The notes: a model not told the origin generated them from the sequence alone. A DNA stretch of 64,000 nt from Virgibacillus sp. NKC19-16 (GCF_021560035.1 NZ_CP074373.1:1980001-2044000), one strand, 5' to 3'. Numbered from the stretch's first letter, positions 1 to 9,362 are shown. Made by a program: numbers and translations.

Positions 1-274
1 TTTGTGCTACTTGTGGGATAGAGACACCAAAATTTAATATTACATAAAGATCGATTAAAATTCCATTATCGGTTAGTTCAACTTTAACGCCTTTACTATG
101 GGCCTTTTTCCCAAGGCGTTCTGCCACACCTGAAGCAAAATTACCCCGCATCGCAAAAAGGCCTTCCACTTCTGTAGATGCTAACCCTGCAATAACCTCA
201 ATTACTTCCGGAGCTATTTCAACTGTACCTAGACCTGAATCATCACTAACATTCAACAATGGTTGTTCACTCAT
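1..274 (-). CDS. yqhY: Asp23/Gls24 family envelope stress protein YqhY (3' part cut by window edge)
   Basis: The first 91 codons of a leftward gene start at an ATG (272-274) preceded by an AGGAG ribosome site; its stop lies outside the window. The protein begins MSEQPLLNVSDDSG and continues with VEIAPEVIEVIAGLASTEVEG, typical of Asp23/Gls24 proteins. It follows accC by 45 bases, the accB-accC-yqhY order of B. subtilis. In that species loss of YqhY perturbs acetyl-CoA carboxylase activity, so a role in tuning fatty acid synthesis is inferred from family knowledge. Confidence 0.9.
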   Translation of the reverse strand, partial: MSEQPLLNVSDDSGLGTVEIAPEVIEVIAGLASTEVEGLFAMRGNFASGVAERLGKKAHSKGVKVELTDNGILIDLYVILNFGVSIPQVAQ

Positions 275-289
275 TATCTCACTCCTCGT

Positions 290-314
290 ATTTGTATTTT
301 TTGAAAATACAAAT
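290..314. other. Intercistronic hairpin between accC and yqhY
   Basis: A perfect 11-bp inverted repeat (ATTTGTATTTT / AAAATACAAAT) with a 3-base loop lies between the accC stop and the yqhY ribosome site. No U-run follows on the minus strand, so it looks like an mRNA processing or stability element rather than a terminator. Confidence 0.5.
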
Positions 315-319
315 CCAAA

Positions 320-1687
320 TTATTCATCCGCTTCTAAAATCGGATGATCCTCCAGAAAATTCGTATTAAAATCTCCCTTCACAAAAACATCATGCTCCAT
401 AATTAACCGATGAAAGGGAATCGTTGTATGTACCCCTTCAACTACAAATTCGTCCAATGAACGTTTCATACGTTTAATAGCTTCTTCGCGAGTTGACCCG
501 TATGCTATCAATTTGGCAATCATGGAATCATAATAGGGAGGTATCCTATAACCAGGATATGCAGCAGAATCAACTCTTACACCTAACCCACCAGGAGGGA
601 GATACATGTCTATCTCACCAGCTGAGGGCATGAAATCTTTAAATGGGTTCTCGGCATTGACTCTGCATTCAATTGCCCAGCCATCAAAATCTATATCTGT
701 TTGTTTAAAAGATAATCTTTCATTGTTCGCAATGTTTATTTGCTCTTTTATTAAATCAATACCTGTAACCATTTCTGTAACTGGATGCTCTACTTGAATC
801 CTTGTATTCATTTCCATAAAATAGAATTCTTTACTTCTTCTGTCAAAAATAAATTCAATTGTACCAGCGCCCTCATAAGCTACAGCTTCTGCAGCTTTGA
901 CAGCTGCTTCACCCATTTTTTTACGTATTTCAGGTGTTATTGCTGGAGAAGGAGTTTCTTCAATTAATTTTTGTAGCCTTCTTTGAATGCTGCAGTCCCT
1001 TTCCCCTAAGTGTACTACATTTCCGTGCTTATCTGCTAAAATTTGGATCTCGATATGGCGAAAGTCTTCGATGTACTTTTCAATATATACACCAGGATTT
1101 CCAAATGCAGTTTCAGCTTCCTTCTGTGTCACTTGAATGCTTTTAATTAACTCTTCCTCTGTTTTAGCAACTCGAATTCCTTTGCCACCACCTCCGGCAG
1201 TCGCTTTTATAATTACAGGATAACCAATTGCTTTAGCAATTTCAATTCCCTGCTGCTCACTATCAATTACACCTTCCGAACCTGGAACAATTGGGACATT
1301 GGCTTCCTTCATTGTGTCTCTCGCTACATCTTTTATTCCCATTTTTTGAATTGCCTCAGGAGTTGGGCCGACAAAACTTATATTACATGCCCTGCATATT
1401 TCCGCAAAATCAGCATTTTCAGCTAGAAACCCGTAGCCCGGATGAACGGCATCAACGTCTGTTGATGTAGCTACACTCATGATATTCGTAAAGTTAAGAT
1501 AGCTATCTTTACTTAAAACAGGCCCAATACAATATGCCTCATCTGCTAATTGAACGTGCAAGGCCTCTTTATCTGCTTCAGAGTACACGGCAACCGTTTC
1601 GATATCCATCTCTTTACACGCACGGATAATTCTTACTGCTATCTCACCTCTGTTGGCAATTAACAATTTCTTAATCAATCTCTCCAT
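320..1687 (-). CDS. accC: Acetyl-CoA carboxylase, biotin carboxylase subunit
   Basis: A 455-aa ATP-grasp enzyme, the usual AccC length. It carboxylates the biotin of AccB using bicarbonate and ATP, the first half of malonyl-CoA synthesis. Visible motifs are the N-terminal KLLIANRGEIAVRIIRAC, the glycine-rich ATP loop GGGGKG near residue 166 and the metal/substrate region EMNTRIQVEHPVTE near residue 295. It begins 4 bases after the accB stop, so the two are co-transcribed and probably translationally coupled. An internal start about four codons later is possible. Confidence 0.97.
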   Translation of the reverse strand: MERLIKKLLIANRGEIAVRIIRACKEMDIETVAVYSEADKEALHVQLADEAYCIGPVLSKDSYLNFTNIMSVATSTDVDAVHPGYGFLAENADFAEICRACNISFVGPTPEAIQKMGIKDVARDTMKEANVPIVPGSEGVIDSEQQGIEIAKAIGYPVIIKATAGGGGKGIRVAKTEEELIKSIQVTQKEAETAFGNPGVYIEKYIEDFRHIEIQILADKHGNVVHLGERDCSIQRRLQKLIEETPSPAITPEIRKKMGEAAVKAAEAVAYEGAGTIEFIFDRRSKEFYFMEMNTRIQVEHPVTEMVTGIDLIKEQINIANNERLSFKQTDIDFDGWAIECRVNAENPFKDFMPSAGEIDMYLPPGGLGVRVDSAAYPGYRIPPYYDSMIAKLIAYGSTREEAIKRMKRSLDEFVVEGVHTTIPFHRLIMEHDVFVKGDFNTNFLEDHPILEADE

Positions 1688-1691
1688 CCCC

Positions 1692-2195
1692 TTACTGCTT
1701 CTTTACTCGGAATAAAGGCTGGCCATATTCTACAAGTTCGCCGTCTTCAGCCATAATTTCTACGATTTCACCAGTTACTTCTGCCTCTATTTCGTTGAAT
1801 AATTTCATTGCTTCAACAATACAAACAACCGTATCATCTTTCACCATTGTTCCTTTGGTTACATATGCATCACTTTCGGGAGTTGGTGCTATATACAGTG
1901 TACCAACCATTGGAGATACAATTTCATAATCATATACTGTATTATTTTCTTGTTGGGATTTGGATTCTTCAGCTGACTCTTGTTCTTCTGTTACCTTAAC
2001 AGTTTCTTCTTTTATTGCTACTTCCGGTGCCTGTTGTTCTAATTGTTCTACCGGTTTCTCCTGTACAGGGTCCCTTTGCTCTCCATTTGACTTTTTCATT
2101 GTAATGGTTGTCCCATCGTTTTCATATGTAAATTCATTGATGGATGATTGGTCGATTAATTTAATGATCTCCCTCAATTCCTGAACTTTTAACAT
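1692..2195 (-). CDS. accB: Acetyl-CoA carboxylase, biotin carboxyl carrier protein
   Basis: A 167-aa BCCP. Residues 1-35 form an N-terminal helical segment, residues about 36-85 are a Glu/Gln/Pro-rich flexible linker, and residues about 90-167 form the biotinyl domain. The EAMKLFNEI motif carries the lysine (about residue 131) that BirA biotinylates. The start has a GAAGGAG site. As in B. subtilis it is the first gene of accB-accC. Length and domain order are standard. Confidence 0.96.
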   Translation of the reverse strand: MLKVQELREIIKLIDQSSINEFTYENDGTTITMKKSNGEQRDPVQEKPVEQLEQQAPEVAIKEETVKVTEEQESAEESKSQQENNTVYDYEIVSPMVGTLYIAPTPESDAYVTKGTMVKDDTVVCIVEAMKLFNEIEAEVTGEIVEIMAEDGELVEYGQPLFRVKKQ

Positions 2196-2304
2196 TTCGC
2201 CCGCTCCTTCATTTTTATCTAGAAAATTATTATCAATACTTGTTTAATTATAACAATATTATAGTGTAGTTGCTAGTGTGATTATCTGTAATTATTGAAG
2301 CACA

Positions 2305-2337
2305 GCAAAAATCCGGACGACTCTTTAGCGCCCGGAT
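2305..2337 (-). terminator. Rho-independent terminator of the spoIIIA operon
   Basis: The hairpin ATCCGGGCG ... CGTCCGGAT read on the minus strand is followed by TTTTTG. It lies just after the spoIIIAH stop and before accB, so it ends the sporulation operon. Confidence 0.75.
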
Positions 2338-2354
2338 GAATTTATGCTAATATA

Positions 2355-2990
2355 TTATTCGCCTTCACTTTCCGTTTCGCTTTCCATTTCGCCTTCACTT
2401 TCCATATCGTCTTCGCTTTCCATTTCGCCTTCACTTTCCGTTGGCTGGTAATTAACATCTACTACTACTTCGCCAAACTCATCTCTCACCATCTGCATAA
2501 TGTTATTAGCTTCTGATTCAGATAAGCTATCCACTTTCACATGAACATGTACTTTGTCATCTTCGGAACGGACTAATACATCCTGATATGCAGCAGCCCC
2601 CATTATTTGCTCCTCTAGGATAGTTTCTTTTGTTGCTGCTTCTTCTAATACATCAATATCTTTTAGTGCTTGGTCTTTCTCATCTGAAGAAGCTGTGCTT
2701 GAAGCCACAACATCTGTTAAACGGTCTTTTTCCATACTTCTCTGGTCCTGAACCTCCATCCGTAATGTTGTGAACAATTCATCTTGTCCAACATTATTAA
2801 TATCTTCTACCTCTGCTCCAGCTTCTCCTTCTGTTTCTGCTTCGGAGTCAGTTGTCACTGCTTCTCCCTGATCACTTTGTCCATCATCAATATAGGCTAT
2901 ATCCTCGCTATCCGAAGTCATATAATAGACACTTAGTACAATCATTAAACTCAACATTGTTAATAGCCACACCGTTTGTTTTTTTAACAT
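2355..2990 (-). CDS. spoIIIAH: Stage III sporulation protein AH (SpoIIQ partner)
   Basis: A 211-aa single-pass protein. A transmembrane helix covers about residues 7-25, followed by an acidic linker and a YscJ/FliF-like ring domain (about 85-180). In B. subtilis SpoIIIAH binds SpoIIQ from the forespore and forms the channel between mother cell and forespore. It is the last gene of the operon, as expected. The unusual part is the last 27 residues, an almost pure Glu/Ser/Gly/Met tail built from repeats (ESEGE, MESE). Confidence 0.93.
   Translation of the reverse strand: MLKKQTVWLLTMLSLMIVLSVYYMTSDSEDIAYIDDGQSDQGEAVTTDSEAETEGEAGAEVEDINNVGQDELFTTLRMEVQDQRSMEKDRLTDVVASSTASSDEKDQALKDIDVLEEAATKETILEEQIMGAAAYQDVLVRSEDDKVHVHVKVDSLSESEANNIMQMVRDEFGEVVVDVNYQPTESEGEMESEDDMESEGEMESETESEGE
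2358..2440 (-). repeat. Tandem acidic-tail repeat in spoIIIAH
   Basis: Units related to TTCGCCTTCACTTTCC (plus strand) recur about every 15-30 bases. They encode ESEGE/MESE repeats at the C-terminus of SpoIIIAH. The repeats are imperfect but share long identical blocks, suggesting recent slippage expansion. Confidence 0.75.
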
Positions 2991-3006
2991 AATTAATTAT
3001 TCCTCC

Positions 3007-3651
3007 TTAATTCTTTGGCATTACAGAAACCCTATGTGTTGGAACATCGAGTACGCGAGATATCGATTCTACCATCCAGTTTTTTACATTGGCGTGATCT
3101 GCTCCTTTCGCTACTACAAATACACCTCTGACTTCCGGTTTCTCTGTAGTTGTTAATAAAGGAACTTCTTTATCCCCTTGCCTGACTAGGACCACTTGCG
3201 ATTCTTCTGTACTATCTTCTACCTGCCTTGTTCCACCATTGGTATCATTCTCATCTGTAGTCTGCATGCCTTTTATTAGATTTTTTTCATAAACTTTAAT
3301 GTTTGTTGAATCCAAATTAACCATTACTTCGGCTTCTGACACCCCTTGTATTTTGTTCAACATACCTTCCAAATCATTTTTAAAACTCTCTTCCAGTTCC
3401 TCTACATCCATAGTTGCAGACACTTCTTCTGAGCCTGTCTCTTGTGAATCGTTTTCTGCCATTTCATTATCATCAAAATTGGCAGGATCCATATTAGACT
3501 CGTCTGATGGTGAAGTGAATACATTGCCTAAAAGAAGCAGCAATAGCCCAACTAAAGCAAGTACGACTATATATCCTTTTTTCTTGGATGGAGATTTCGT
3601 GCTGTTATCACTATTTTTTGATCGAAAGAATTTTTCAAATTTTGGTATCAA
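3007..3651 (-). CDS. spoIIIAG: Stage III sporulation protein AG
   Basis: About 214 aa. A transmembrane helix near residues 27-46 (IVVLALVGLLLLLLGNVF) is followed by an acidic linker and a ring-forming domain. In B. subtilis SpoIIIAG builds the large membrane ring of the feeding tube. I place the start at a TTG (3649-3651) because GGGAGGGAGG ends 6 bases before it; the upstream ATG at 3669 overlaps that ribosome site. The TTG overlaps the TGA stop of spoIIIAF, implying translational coupling. Confidence 0.9.
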   Translation of the reverse strand: MIPKFEKFFRSKNSDNSTKSPSKKKGYIVVLALVGLLLLLLGNVFTSPSDESNMDPANFDDNEMAENDSQETGSEEVSATMDVEELEESFKNDLEGMLNKIQGVSEAEVMVNLDSTNIKVYEKNLIKGMQTTDENDTNGGTRQVEDSTEESQVVLVRQGDKEVPLLTTTEKPEVRGVFVVAKGADHANVKNWMVESISRVLDVPTHRVSVMPKN

Positions 3652-4277
3652 GATGTCCCTCCCTCCCATGTAATGGTCACTTCTTTATCACGCAATTCCC
3701 AGACTTCACGTAATAAGGCTTTAATTTCTTCATTATCCTGTTCTTCTTGCTCTACGACCGGTTCATCATCCGTATTAATTTCTACATCCTCTACTAAATC
3801 CACTGCTCCCTCCTCACCCTCTTCATCTGCTTCGCGTAGATAAACAATGACTTCTTCCAGATTTTCAAAAGTGTGATCCTCTTCTGATGAAAAAAGAAAT
3901 TGAATGTCTCTAATTTCTGCTTGATGTTCTTCCAGTAAAGGATCTTCTGCTAAATCTTTTAATTGGACAGCCATTTGTTCTAAAATATATGCATCTTGTG
4001 AGCCTTGTATTTCATTTTTTTGCAATTCGATCAAATTTTCTACTGATTCATTGCTGGAATTTCCCTCGGAAAGCTGTCGGAATGAGGACTCCAGCTCATT
4101 TTGAATATTGATGTTAAAAAGATAGAAGATTGGCTGTAATAATATTAAAATCAGAATTAATCCAACAACTAACTTGATATATTTTTTCATACTTGTTGCA
4201 GGAACTAGCAAGTCGATTATCGCAGCTAATAGTAAAAATATGATAATTTGTGTAACCCATTGTATAAGCGCGTCCAT
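3648..4277 (-). CDS. spoIIIAF: Stage III sporulation protein AF
   Basis: About 209 aa. Two N-terminal membrane helices (ALIQWVTQIIIFLLLAAIID and YIKLVVGLILILILLQPIFY) are followed by an acidic soluble domain. The start MDALIQW aligns with the family N-terminus and has an AGGATG site 6 bases upstream; a longer frame to 4322 exists but lacks family similarity. It is a component of the mother-cell-side spoIIIA transport complex. Confidence 0.9.
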   Translation of the reverse strand: MDALIQWVTQIIIFLLLAAIIDLLVPATSMKKYIKLVVGLILILILLQPIFYLFNINIQNELESSFRQLSEGNSSNESVENLIELQKNEIQGSQDAYILEQMAVQLKDLAEDPLLEEHQAEIRDIQFLFSSEEDHTFENLEEVIVYLREADEEGEEGAVDLVEDVEINTDDEPVVEQEEQDNEEIKALLREVWELRDKEVTITWEGGTS

Positions 4278-4287
4278 GTGAATCATC

Positions 4288-5478
4288 CTATCGTAAGAGT
4301 AAAGTAATATTACTGGCTGCAACGATAATTACAATGGCAAGGAAAAACATAAAAGATACTGCCAATAAACAAGCAAATACATAGACAATATATTTGCTGA
4401 TCGTATTCAGAGTCGTAATCACAGGCCCGTCTCCAATTGGTTGTAATACAGCAGCTGCTATTTTGTAAATGACTGCAATCGCAAATATCTTGATTGCAGG
4501 AAACAGCGCAACAAAGATGATAATAATAACACCAACCACGCCTACAGCGTTTTTCAGTAACAGAGTTGCACTTAAAATTGTATCTGCTGCATCTGTAAAT
4601 GTCCGCCCAACAACAGGGATGAAATTTCCCGTCACAAATTTTGCTGTTTTCATAGCCACGCCGTCCTGAACTGCACTGACAGCTCCCTGCACGGACATGA
4701 CACCAAGAAATATAGTAAAAAACACCCCAAGTGTTCCCATCCCAACTGTCTTAAATAAATCCGCTAAATGCGTAACTTTATATTCATCACTTAAACTGCT
4801 CACAATTAATAACAAAGCAGAAAGGAATAATAATGACAAAATAAAATTGGAAACAAGCACACCACTTACGTTAACTAAAAAAATAATAATGGGGTGAAAG
4901 AAAGATACTGCAAGAACATTTCCGAAAGTTGCCATCAATCCAAGTACAAGTGGTAATAGAGCAATCATAAAACTGCTCATTGTATCAATTGCTTCTTTCG
5001 CATATGAAACAGCTGAATAAAAGCTATTCAATGCTAAAAATATAAGTACAATATAGACTACAAAATATGCAACCTTACTAACTGCGCTGCGCTCAAAAGC
5101 ATTGTGCATGGTTTGCAATACGACAGAAAAAAGGGTGAGTATCAATAATAGGCCAAGTAATCTTCCATTTTGAATCAGCTCATGAAATAAATATTCAACA
5201 ATACCTGTTAATGTACTTTGCAGCGAAAATGATCCTCCGTCATTTTTTATAAAATCATAGATACTAGTCTTCTCAAGTTCAGGTAAATAGCCACCATACT
5301 CATGTACTAGTGAGTTCCAATGCTCCTCTACTCCTTCTAAGGAGACTTCTTCAAGGATGGCATCTTCCAGGTCCTCTGTTTGCTGCTCTGGTTGGTCCTC
5401 TGCATACACATTGGAAAGTCCAACAGGGAATAAAATGAATGTGAAGAAAATGATAAGGAATAACTTATTAGGTCTCAT
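4288..5478 (-). CDS. spoIIIAE: Stage III sporulation protein AE
   Basis: 396 aa, close to the B. subtilis length. An N-terminal signal-like segment ending near VYA is followed by an acidic extracytoplasmic stretch and about seven hydrophobic helices. It is the large polytopic subunit of the SpoIIIA-SpoIIQ channel needed for late sigma-G activity in the forespore. It lies between spoIIIAD and spoIIIAF in the conserved order. Confidence 0.94.
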   Translation of the reverse strand: MRPNKLFLIIFFTFILFPVGLSNVYAEDQPEQQTEDLEDAILEEVSLEGVEEHWNSLVHEYGGYLPELEKTSIYDFIKNDGGSFSLQSTLTGIVEYLFHELIQNGRLLGLLLILTLFSVVLQTMHNAFERSAVSKVAYFVVYIVLIFLALNSFYSAVSYAKEAIDTMSSFMIALLPLVLGLMATFGNVLAVSFFHPIIIFLVNVSGVLVSNFILSLLFLSALLLIVSSLSDEYKVTHLADLFKTVGMGTLGVFFTIFLGVMSVQGAVSAVQDGVAMKTAKFVTGNFIPVVGRTFTDAADTILSATLLLKNAVGVVGVIIIIFVALFPAIKIFAIAVIYKIAAAVLQPIGDGPVITTLNTISKYIVYVFACLLAVSFMFFLAIVIIVAASNITLLLR

Positions 5479-5513
5479 CCACTTGAATTCTCCCCTTTAG
5501 AAACTTAAGCTGA

Positions 5514-5906
5514 TTATGTAGCAGGTAGGAAGCTTATAATAGCTTCTATTAATGCAGTGATGATCGGTATAGCAAGTAATAAAATAAACACTTTTCCTGC
5601 AAGCTCAATATTTGCTGCAACAGACTGGAGACCAGCATCCTTCGTTATACTTGATCCAATCTCAGCCAGATAAGCAATACCAATAATTTTTAAAATGGTT
5701 TCCAGGTACATCCCGTCAATATTCGCTCTTTTCCCCAATGAATCAATCAATTGAATGATTGTCCCAATTTGCTGAACCACAACGAAGAAAATAATTATGG
5801 CAGTAATTAAAATAAGAAAAAAAGCAAATGAAGCATGTAAATCTTTTAAGACGATATATAAAATGGTAGCGATAATACCGAGTGTTACGATTTGTAAGAT
5901 ATCCAT
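5514..5906 (-). CDS. spoIIIAD: Stage III sporulation protein AD
   Basis: 130 aa with three to four membrane helices; almost entirely hydrophobic. An AGGGGTAG site lies 5 bases before the ATG. It belongs to the SpoIIIAC/AD family and starts 5 bases after the spoIIIAC stop. Its exact role in the channel is not established. Confidence 0.93.
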   Translation of the reverse strand: MDILQIVTLGIIATILYIVLKDLHASFAFFLILITAIIIFFVVVQQIGTIIQLIDSLGKRANIDGMYLETILKIIGIAYLAEIGSSITKDAGLQSVAANIELAGKVFILLLAIPIITALIEAIISFLPAT

Positions 5907-5911
5907 GTATT

Positions 5912-6118
5912 CTACCCCTGGAAAAGAAATACAGATCTAATCTGTTGAAATAAATCAGATAGACTGTTTATAACGACGACGAGAACGATAATAAACCCTA
6001 ACAGTGTGGCAAATTGTGCAATTTCCTCTTTTCCCATTTGTTTCAGAATGGTATGAATTAATGCCACAATAATTCCAATCCCAGCAATTTGAAATAAAAT
6101 GGATGCATCTGTAAGCAT
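5912..6118 (-). CDS. spoIIIAC: Stage III sporulation protein AC
   Basis: 68 aa with two membrane helices joined by the short basic/acidic loop KQMGKEEIAQF, the standard SpoIIIAC size. An AAAGGGGT site precedes the ATG. It sits between spoIIIAB and spoIIIAD. Confidence 0.93.
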   Translation of the reverse strand: MLTDASILFQIAGIGIIVALIHTILKQMGKEEIAQFATLLGFIIVLVVVINSLSDLFQQIRSVFLFQG

Positions 6119-6142
6119 GGATGTACCCCTTTCCTGCTAATA

Positions 6143-6655
6143 CTACATGAGCAGCAATACGATGAATAGCCCGCATAAGACTCCTAAGCTCTTAGCCATT
6201 TTGCTATATTTAAACTGGTGGTCTCTTGCTTCCTCCAGTTCTCGATTCAGGTGACTTACCGTTAATTGAATATGCTTTTGTTGTTGGTGAAAATCATGTT
6301 GCCCTAGGGTTCGCCCGAATTGTTTCAAAATTTCCCCTTCATTACTGCCTAAAGCGGACTCTTTCAGCAATGCGTTCACATGTTTATCCCATAGGCCAAC
6401 CAAATCTATTTTGTCCCCCTGCATACTAGTACTTAAATCATGAAAGAATGATCTCGTGGGATCAGGGATCTGATTCGCGATGGTTGTAAATGCATCTTTT
6501 AAAGGTAATTGACTATATAGGATTTCAGCTTCCAATATTTGCAGCGCATTTTTCAGCTGTCGAATATGCTTTGGTCTATTGCTCAGGGCCTGACTCCACT
6601 CAAACCCTACCCATGTTGTTGTGCCTATGAAAAGAAGTGCTCCAATCCACTTCAC
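6143..6655 (-). CDS. spoIIIAB: Stage III sporulation protein AB
   Basis: 170 aa. An N-terminal membrane segment, a helical cytoplasmic domain with similarity to type II secretion GspF-like proteins and a C-terminal hydrophobic helix ending GLFIVLLLM are visible. The start is GTG and it overlaps the 3' end of spoIIIAA by 56 bases, an unusually long overlap, so translation probably depends on coupling; a later start would shorten it. Confidence 0.9.
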   Translation of the reverse strand: MKWIGALLFIGTTTWVGFEWSQALSNRPKHIRQLKNALQILEAEILYSQLPLKDAFTTIANQIPDPTRSFFHDLSTSMQGDKIDLVGLWDKHVNALLKESALGSNEGEILKQFGRTLGQHDFHQQQKHIQLTVSHLNRELEEARDHQFKYSKMAKSLGVLCGLFIVLLLM

Positions 6656-7577
6656 CCGGTAAGCACCCCGATTTCTGTAAAATATTTTTTCCTTCTTTAT
6701 TATAAATTTGTCGAATATGTCCTGGATGATTATGTTTTTCTAATAGGACTATTCGGCTGAACACCTTTTGCTCGAATAAGGGCTGTAAGGATGGGCGTTT
6801 CTTTAGATCTTCCAATGTATCCCCATGTATCGTACAAATAACAATAACCCCTGCATTTATTGCCTCCATTAAAGCCTCTACATCTTTTCTACTTCCTATT
6901 TCATCAATGACAAGTACATCTGGTGACATTGATCGAATCATCATCATCATGCCTTCTGCTTTCGGGCAGGCATCCATAACATCTGTTCTAAGCCCTAAAT
7001 CATGTTGTGGCACACCTTTTATACAAGCACCTATTTCAGATCGCTCATCAATTACACCAACTTTTTGTGGGGATATATTACGCCACCCTGTAGCAATCAG
7101 CCTTGCAACATCCCGTATTAACGTTGTTTTACCAGTTTGAGGCGGTCCAACGAAAAGTGTATTAAGATAAGTTTTATGGTGCATATACGGAATAACCGGT
7201 AACGCTGCTCCGATTTCTTCCTTGGCAATTCGAATGTTAAAAAATGTTATATATTGAATTGCTTTGACATTTCCATTTATTGTATTTACTTTACCGGCAA
7301 GTCCAACCCTATGGCCGCCCTCAATCGTAATATAGCCTTCCCGAAGCTCGTCTTCCATTCGGTATAATGAAAACTCACTCAATTGATTCACTATAAATAT
7401 GCTGTCCTGTTTAGTTGGTCTCGTCTCAGCCACCCACTCAGTCCCCCTATCAAAAATTAGTTCAACAGGGTGATGCAGGCGAAAACGAATTTCCTGTAAT
7501 GACTGCCATTTATCCGTGATTTTAGCGTTTATGGCTTGCCTCATTTCAGCAGGGAATAACTTTAAAATTTCCTCCAT
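6600..7577 (-). CDS. spoIIIAA: Stage III sporulation protein AA, AAA+ ATPase
   Basis: 325 aa, about 18 longer than the B. subtilis protein because of a C-terminal extension. The Walker A GPPQTGKTT lies near residue 144 and the Walker B VLVIDEIG near residue 220, as in secretion ATPases. It is proposed to energise the SpoIIIA channel from the mother cell. First gene of the operon, with a sigma-E promoter directly upstream and a GAGG site 7 bases before the ATG. Confidence 0.94.
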   Translation of the reverse strand: MEEILKLFPAEMRQAINAKITDKWQSLQEIRFRLHHPVELIFDRGTEWVAETRPTKQDSIFIVNQLSEFSLYRMEDELREGYITIEGGHRVGLAGKVNTINGNVKAIQYITFFNIRIAKEEIGAALPVIPYMHHKTYLNTLFVGPPQTGKTTLIRDVARLIATGWRNISPQKVGVIDERSEIGACIKGVPQHDLGLRTDVMDACPKAEGMMMMIRSMSPDVLVIDEIGSRKDVEALMEAINAGVIVICTIHGDTLEDLKKRPSLQPLFEQKVFSRIVLLEKHNHPGHIRQIYNKEGKNILQKSGCLPGEVDWSTSFHRHNNMGRV

Positions 7578-7611
7578 AGCATGTCCTCACTTCTAGTAGT
7601 AGCTTTATAAT

Positions 7612-7641
7612 AAATGTATGTACAATGGATTAAAATATGAC
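7612..7641 (-). promoter_or_regulatory. Sigma-E-type promoter of spoIIIA
   Basis: On the minus strand GTCATATT is followed after 13 bases by CATACATTT, matching the sigma-E -35 (ATATT type) and -10 (CATACA-T type) elements. It lies 35-64 bases before spoIIIAA, the known position of the mother-cell promoter in B. subtilis. Confidence 0.75.
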
Positions 7642-7660
7642 AAGCTAGCAGAAACGAATA

Positions 7661-7697
7661 AAAAAACAGCCCGCCATATAAATAGCGGACTGTTTTT
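7661..7697. terminator. Terminator after efp (both orientations)
   Basis: CAGTCCGC ... GCGGGCTG with one mismatch, flanked by A-runs on one side and T-runs on the other. It ends the yqhT-efp transcript before the spoIIIA promoter. Confidence 0.75.
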
Positions 7698-7710
7698 AGC
7701 CTTTTAAATT

Positions 7711-8268
7711 TTAAGCTCTTGATACATACTTTCCATCTGTTGTGCTAATGACCAAGACTTCTCCCTGGTTAACAAAAAACGGGACTTGTACAATATGACC
7801 GGTTTCTAGTGTTGCGGGTTTTGAACCACCACTTGCTGTATCCCCTTTGATGCCGGGCTCTGTCTCTGTTACCTCCAGCTCAACATTCTTAGGCAGCTCT
7901 ACACCTAGAATTTCCCCCTCATATGTGATAACTTGAACTTCCATGTTCTCTTTCATAAATTTTAGTTCATCTTCAATATCACTTGTCTGTAATTCAACTT
8001 GTTCATATGTGTTTGTATCCATAAATGCGTGGGTATCACCAGAAGCGTATAAATATTGCATTTTGCTATTCTCGATATGTGCTTTGCTTACCTTTTCTCC
8101 ACCACGGAATGTTTTTTCCTGAATATTCCCGCTTCGTAAATTACGGAGTTTTGATCGAACAAAAGCTGCTCCTTTACCAGGCTTTACATGCTGAAACTCC
8201 ATGACCTGCCATATATCATTGTCCACCTCAATCGTTAAACCTGTCTTAAAATCATTTACAGAAATCAT
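7711..8268 (-). CDS. efp: Elongation factor P
   Basis: 185 aa, the standard three-domain EF-P (KOW, OB, C-terminal). The modification loop KPGKGAAF carries the lysine that receives a post-translational modification in many bacteria. EF-P relieves ribosome stalling at polyproline. An AAGGGAGG site precedes the ATG. It follows yqhT by 32 bases, a conserved pair. The small yqhV gene that B. subtilis has next to efp is absent. Confidence 0.96.
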   Translation of the reverse strand: MISVNDFKTGLTIEVDNDIWQVMEFQHVKPGKGAAFVRSKLRNLRSGNIQEKTFRGGEKVSKAHIENSKMQYLYASGDTHAFMDTNTYEQVELQTSDIEDELKFMKENMEVQVITYEGEILGVELPKNVELEVTETEPGIKGDTASGGSKPATLETGHIVQVPFFVNQGEVLVISTTDGKYVSRA

Positions 8269-8300
8269 GTTTATTTCCTCCCTTACCCTAAATCAAAAGC

Positions 8301-9362
8301 TTATAGTTGAATGAGATCTTTATTAGCAAATGTCAATCGTTCATTTCCTGTCTTTGTAATAACGATATCGTCCTCTATTCTGCACCCTCCAACACCTGGC
8401 ACATAAATCCCCGGTTCAACAGTAACCACCATACCTGTTTCCAGCTTCTTATCTGTTCTAAAGGATAGACTTGGTCCTTCATGCACTTCGAGACCTAAAC
8501 CATGCCCTGTTGAATGGCCGAAATAATCACCATAGCCTTGCTTCTTAATATAATCCCTTGTTAATGCATCTGCTCGCTTACCGGTAATGCCCGGTTTAAT
8601 GCCATCAACACCTCGAAAATTTGCTTCTAATACTGTGTTATAAATCGTCTTTAGCTCATCATTTATTTCCCCGACCGCAAAGGTTCTGGTTATATCGGAA
8701 CAATATCCCCTGTACAGGGCACCATAATCTAATGTAACCAGTTCTCCTGATTTGATTTCCTTGTCTGAAGCAACGCCATGCGGAAGCGCTGAGCGTTTAC
8801 CTGATGCAACGATTATATCAAAACTCGAGGACGTAGCTCCTTGCCTTCTCATAAAGAATTCAAGTTCATTTGAAATATCAATCTCCTTAACCCCTGGTTT
8901 AATATAGGATTGAATATGTTCAAATGCATCATCCGCGATTTTCGCAGCCTCTTTCATAATGGATAGTTCATTAGCCGTTTTAATTAAACGGAGATCTTCC
9001 ACTAGACCACTAACTGGAACGAATTCTGCTTCGATAACCTGTTTATAGTCCTCGTATTTGCTGTAGGTTACGTGCTCTTTTTCAAAACCAAGCCTTTTAA
9101 CATTCATATTTTTTACCTGGTCTTTAATTTCTAATTCTATAGCTTGTTTATGTTCTACTATGTCAAACCCTGTTGCCTGCTCTGTTGCCTGTTCTGTGTA
9201 CCTGAAATCTGTAATAAATCGTGTTTCATTCTTACTGATAATGGCAGCCCCCGCAGTCCCGGTGAATCCCGTAATGTAGCGTCTGTTAATGGCACTTGTA
9301 ATTAAAATGGCATCTAAATTGTTAGCTTCCAGTGTATTTCTTAATTTTGTAAGTTTATCCAA
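8301..9362 (-). CDS. yqhT: Xaa-Pro aminopeptidase (M24 family)
   Basis: About 353 aa. Residues 1-130 form the creatinase-like N-domain and the rest the pita-bread M24 fold. Metal ligands are visible in LDYGALYRGYCSDITRT, the GHSTGHGLG histidine motif and the VEPGIY and RIEDD acidic ligands. It removes N-terminal residues preceding proline. Two in-frame TTG codons compete as start (9371 and 9362); the second is 9 bases from AAAGGG, the first touches it. Confidence 0.93.
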   Translation of the reverse strand: MDKLTKLRNTLEANNLDAILITSAINRRYITGFTGTAGAAIISKNETRFITDFRYTEQATEQATGFDIVEHKQAIELEIKDQVKNMNVKRLGFEKEHVTYSKYEDYKQVIEAEFVPVSGLVEDLRLIKTANELSIMKEAAKIADDAFEHIQSYIKPGVKEIDISNELEFFMRRQGATSSSFDIIVASGKRSALPHGVASDKEIKSGELVTLDYGALYRGYCSDITRTFAVGEINDELKTIYNTVLEANFRGVDGIKPGITGKRADALTRDYIKKQGYGDYFGHSTGHGLGLEVHEGPSLSFRTDKKLETGMVVTVEPGIYVPGVGGCRIEDDIVITKTGNERLTFANKDLIQL

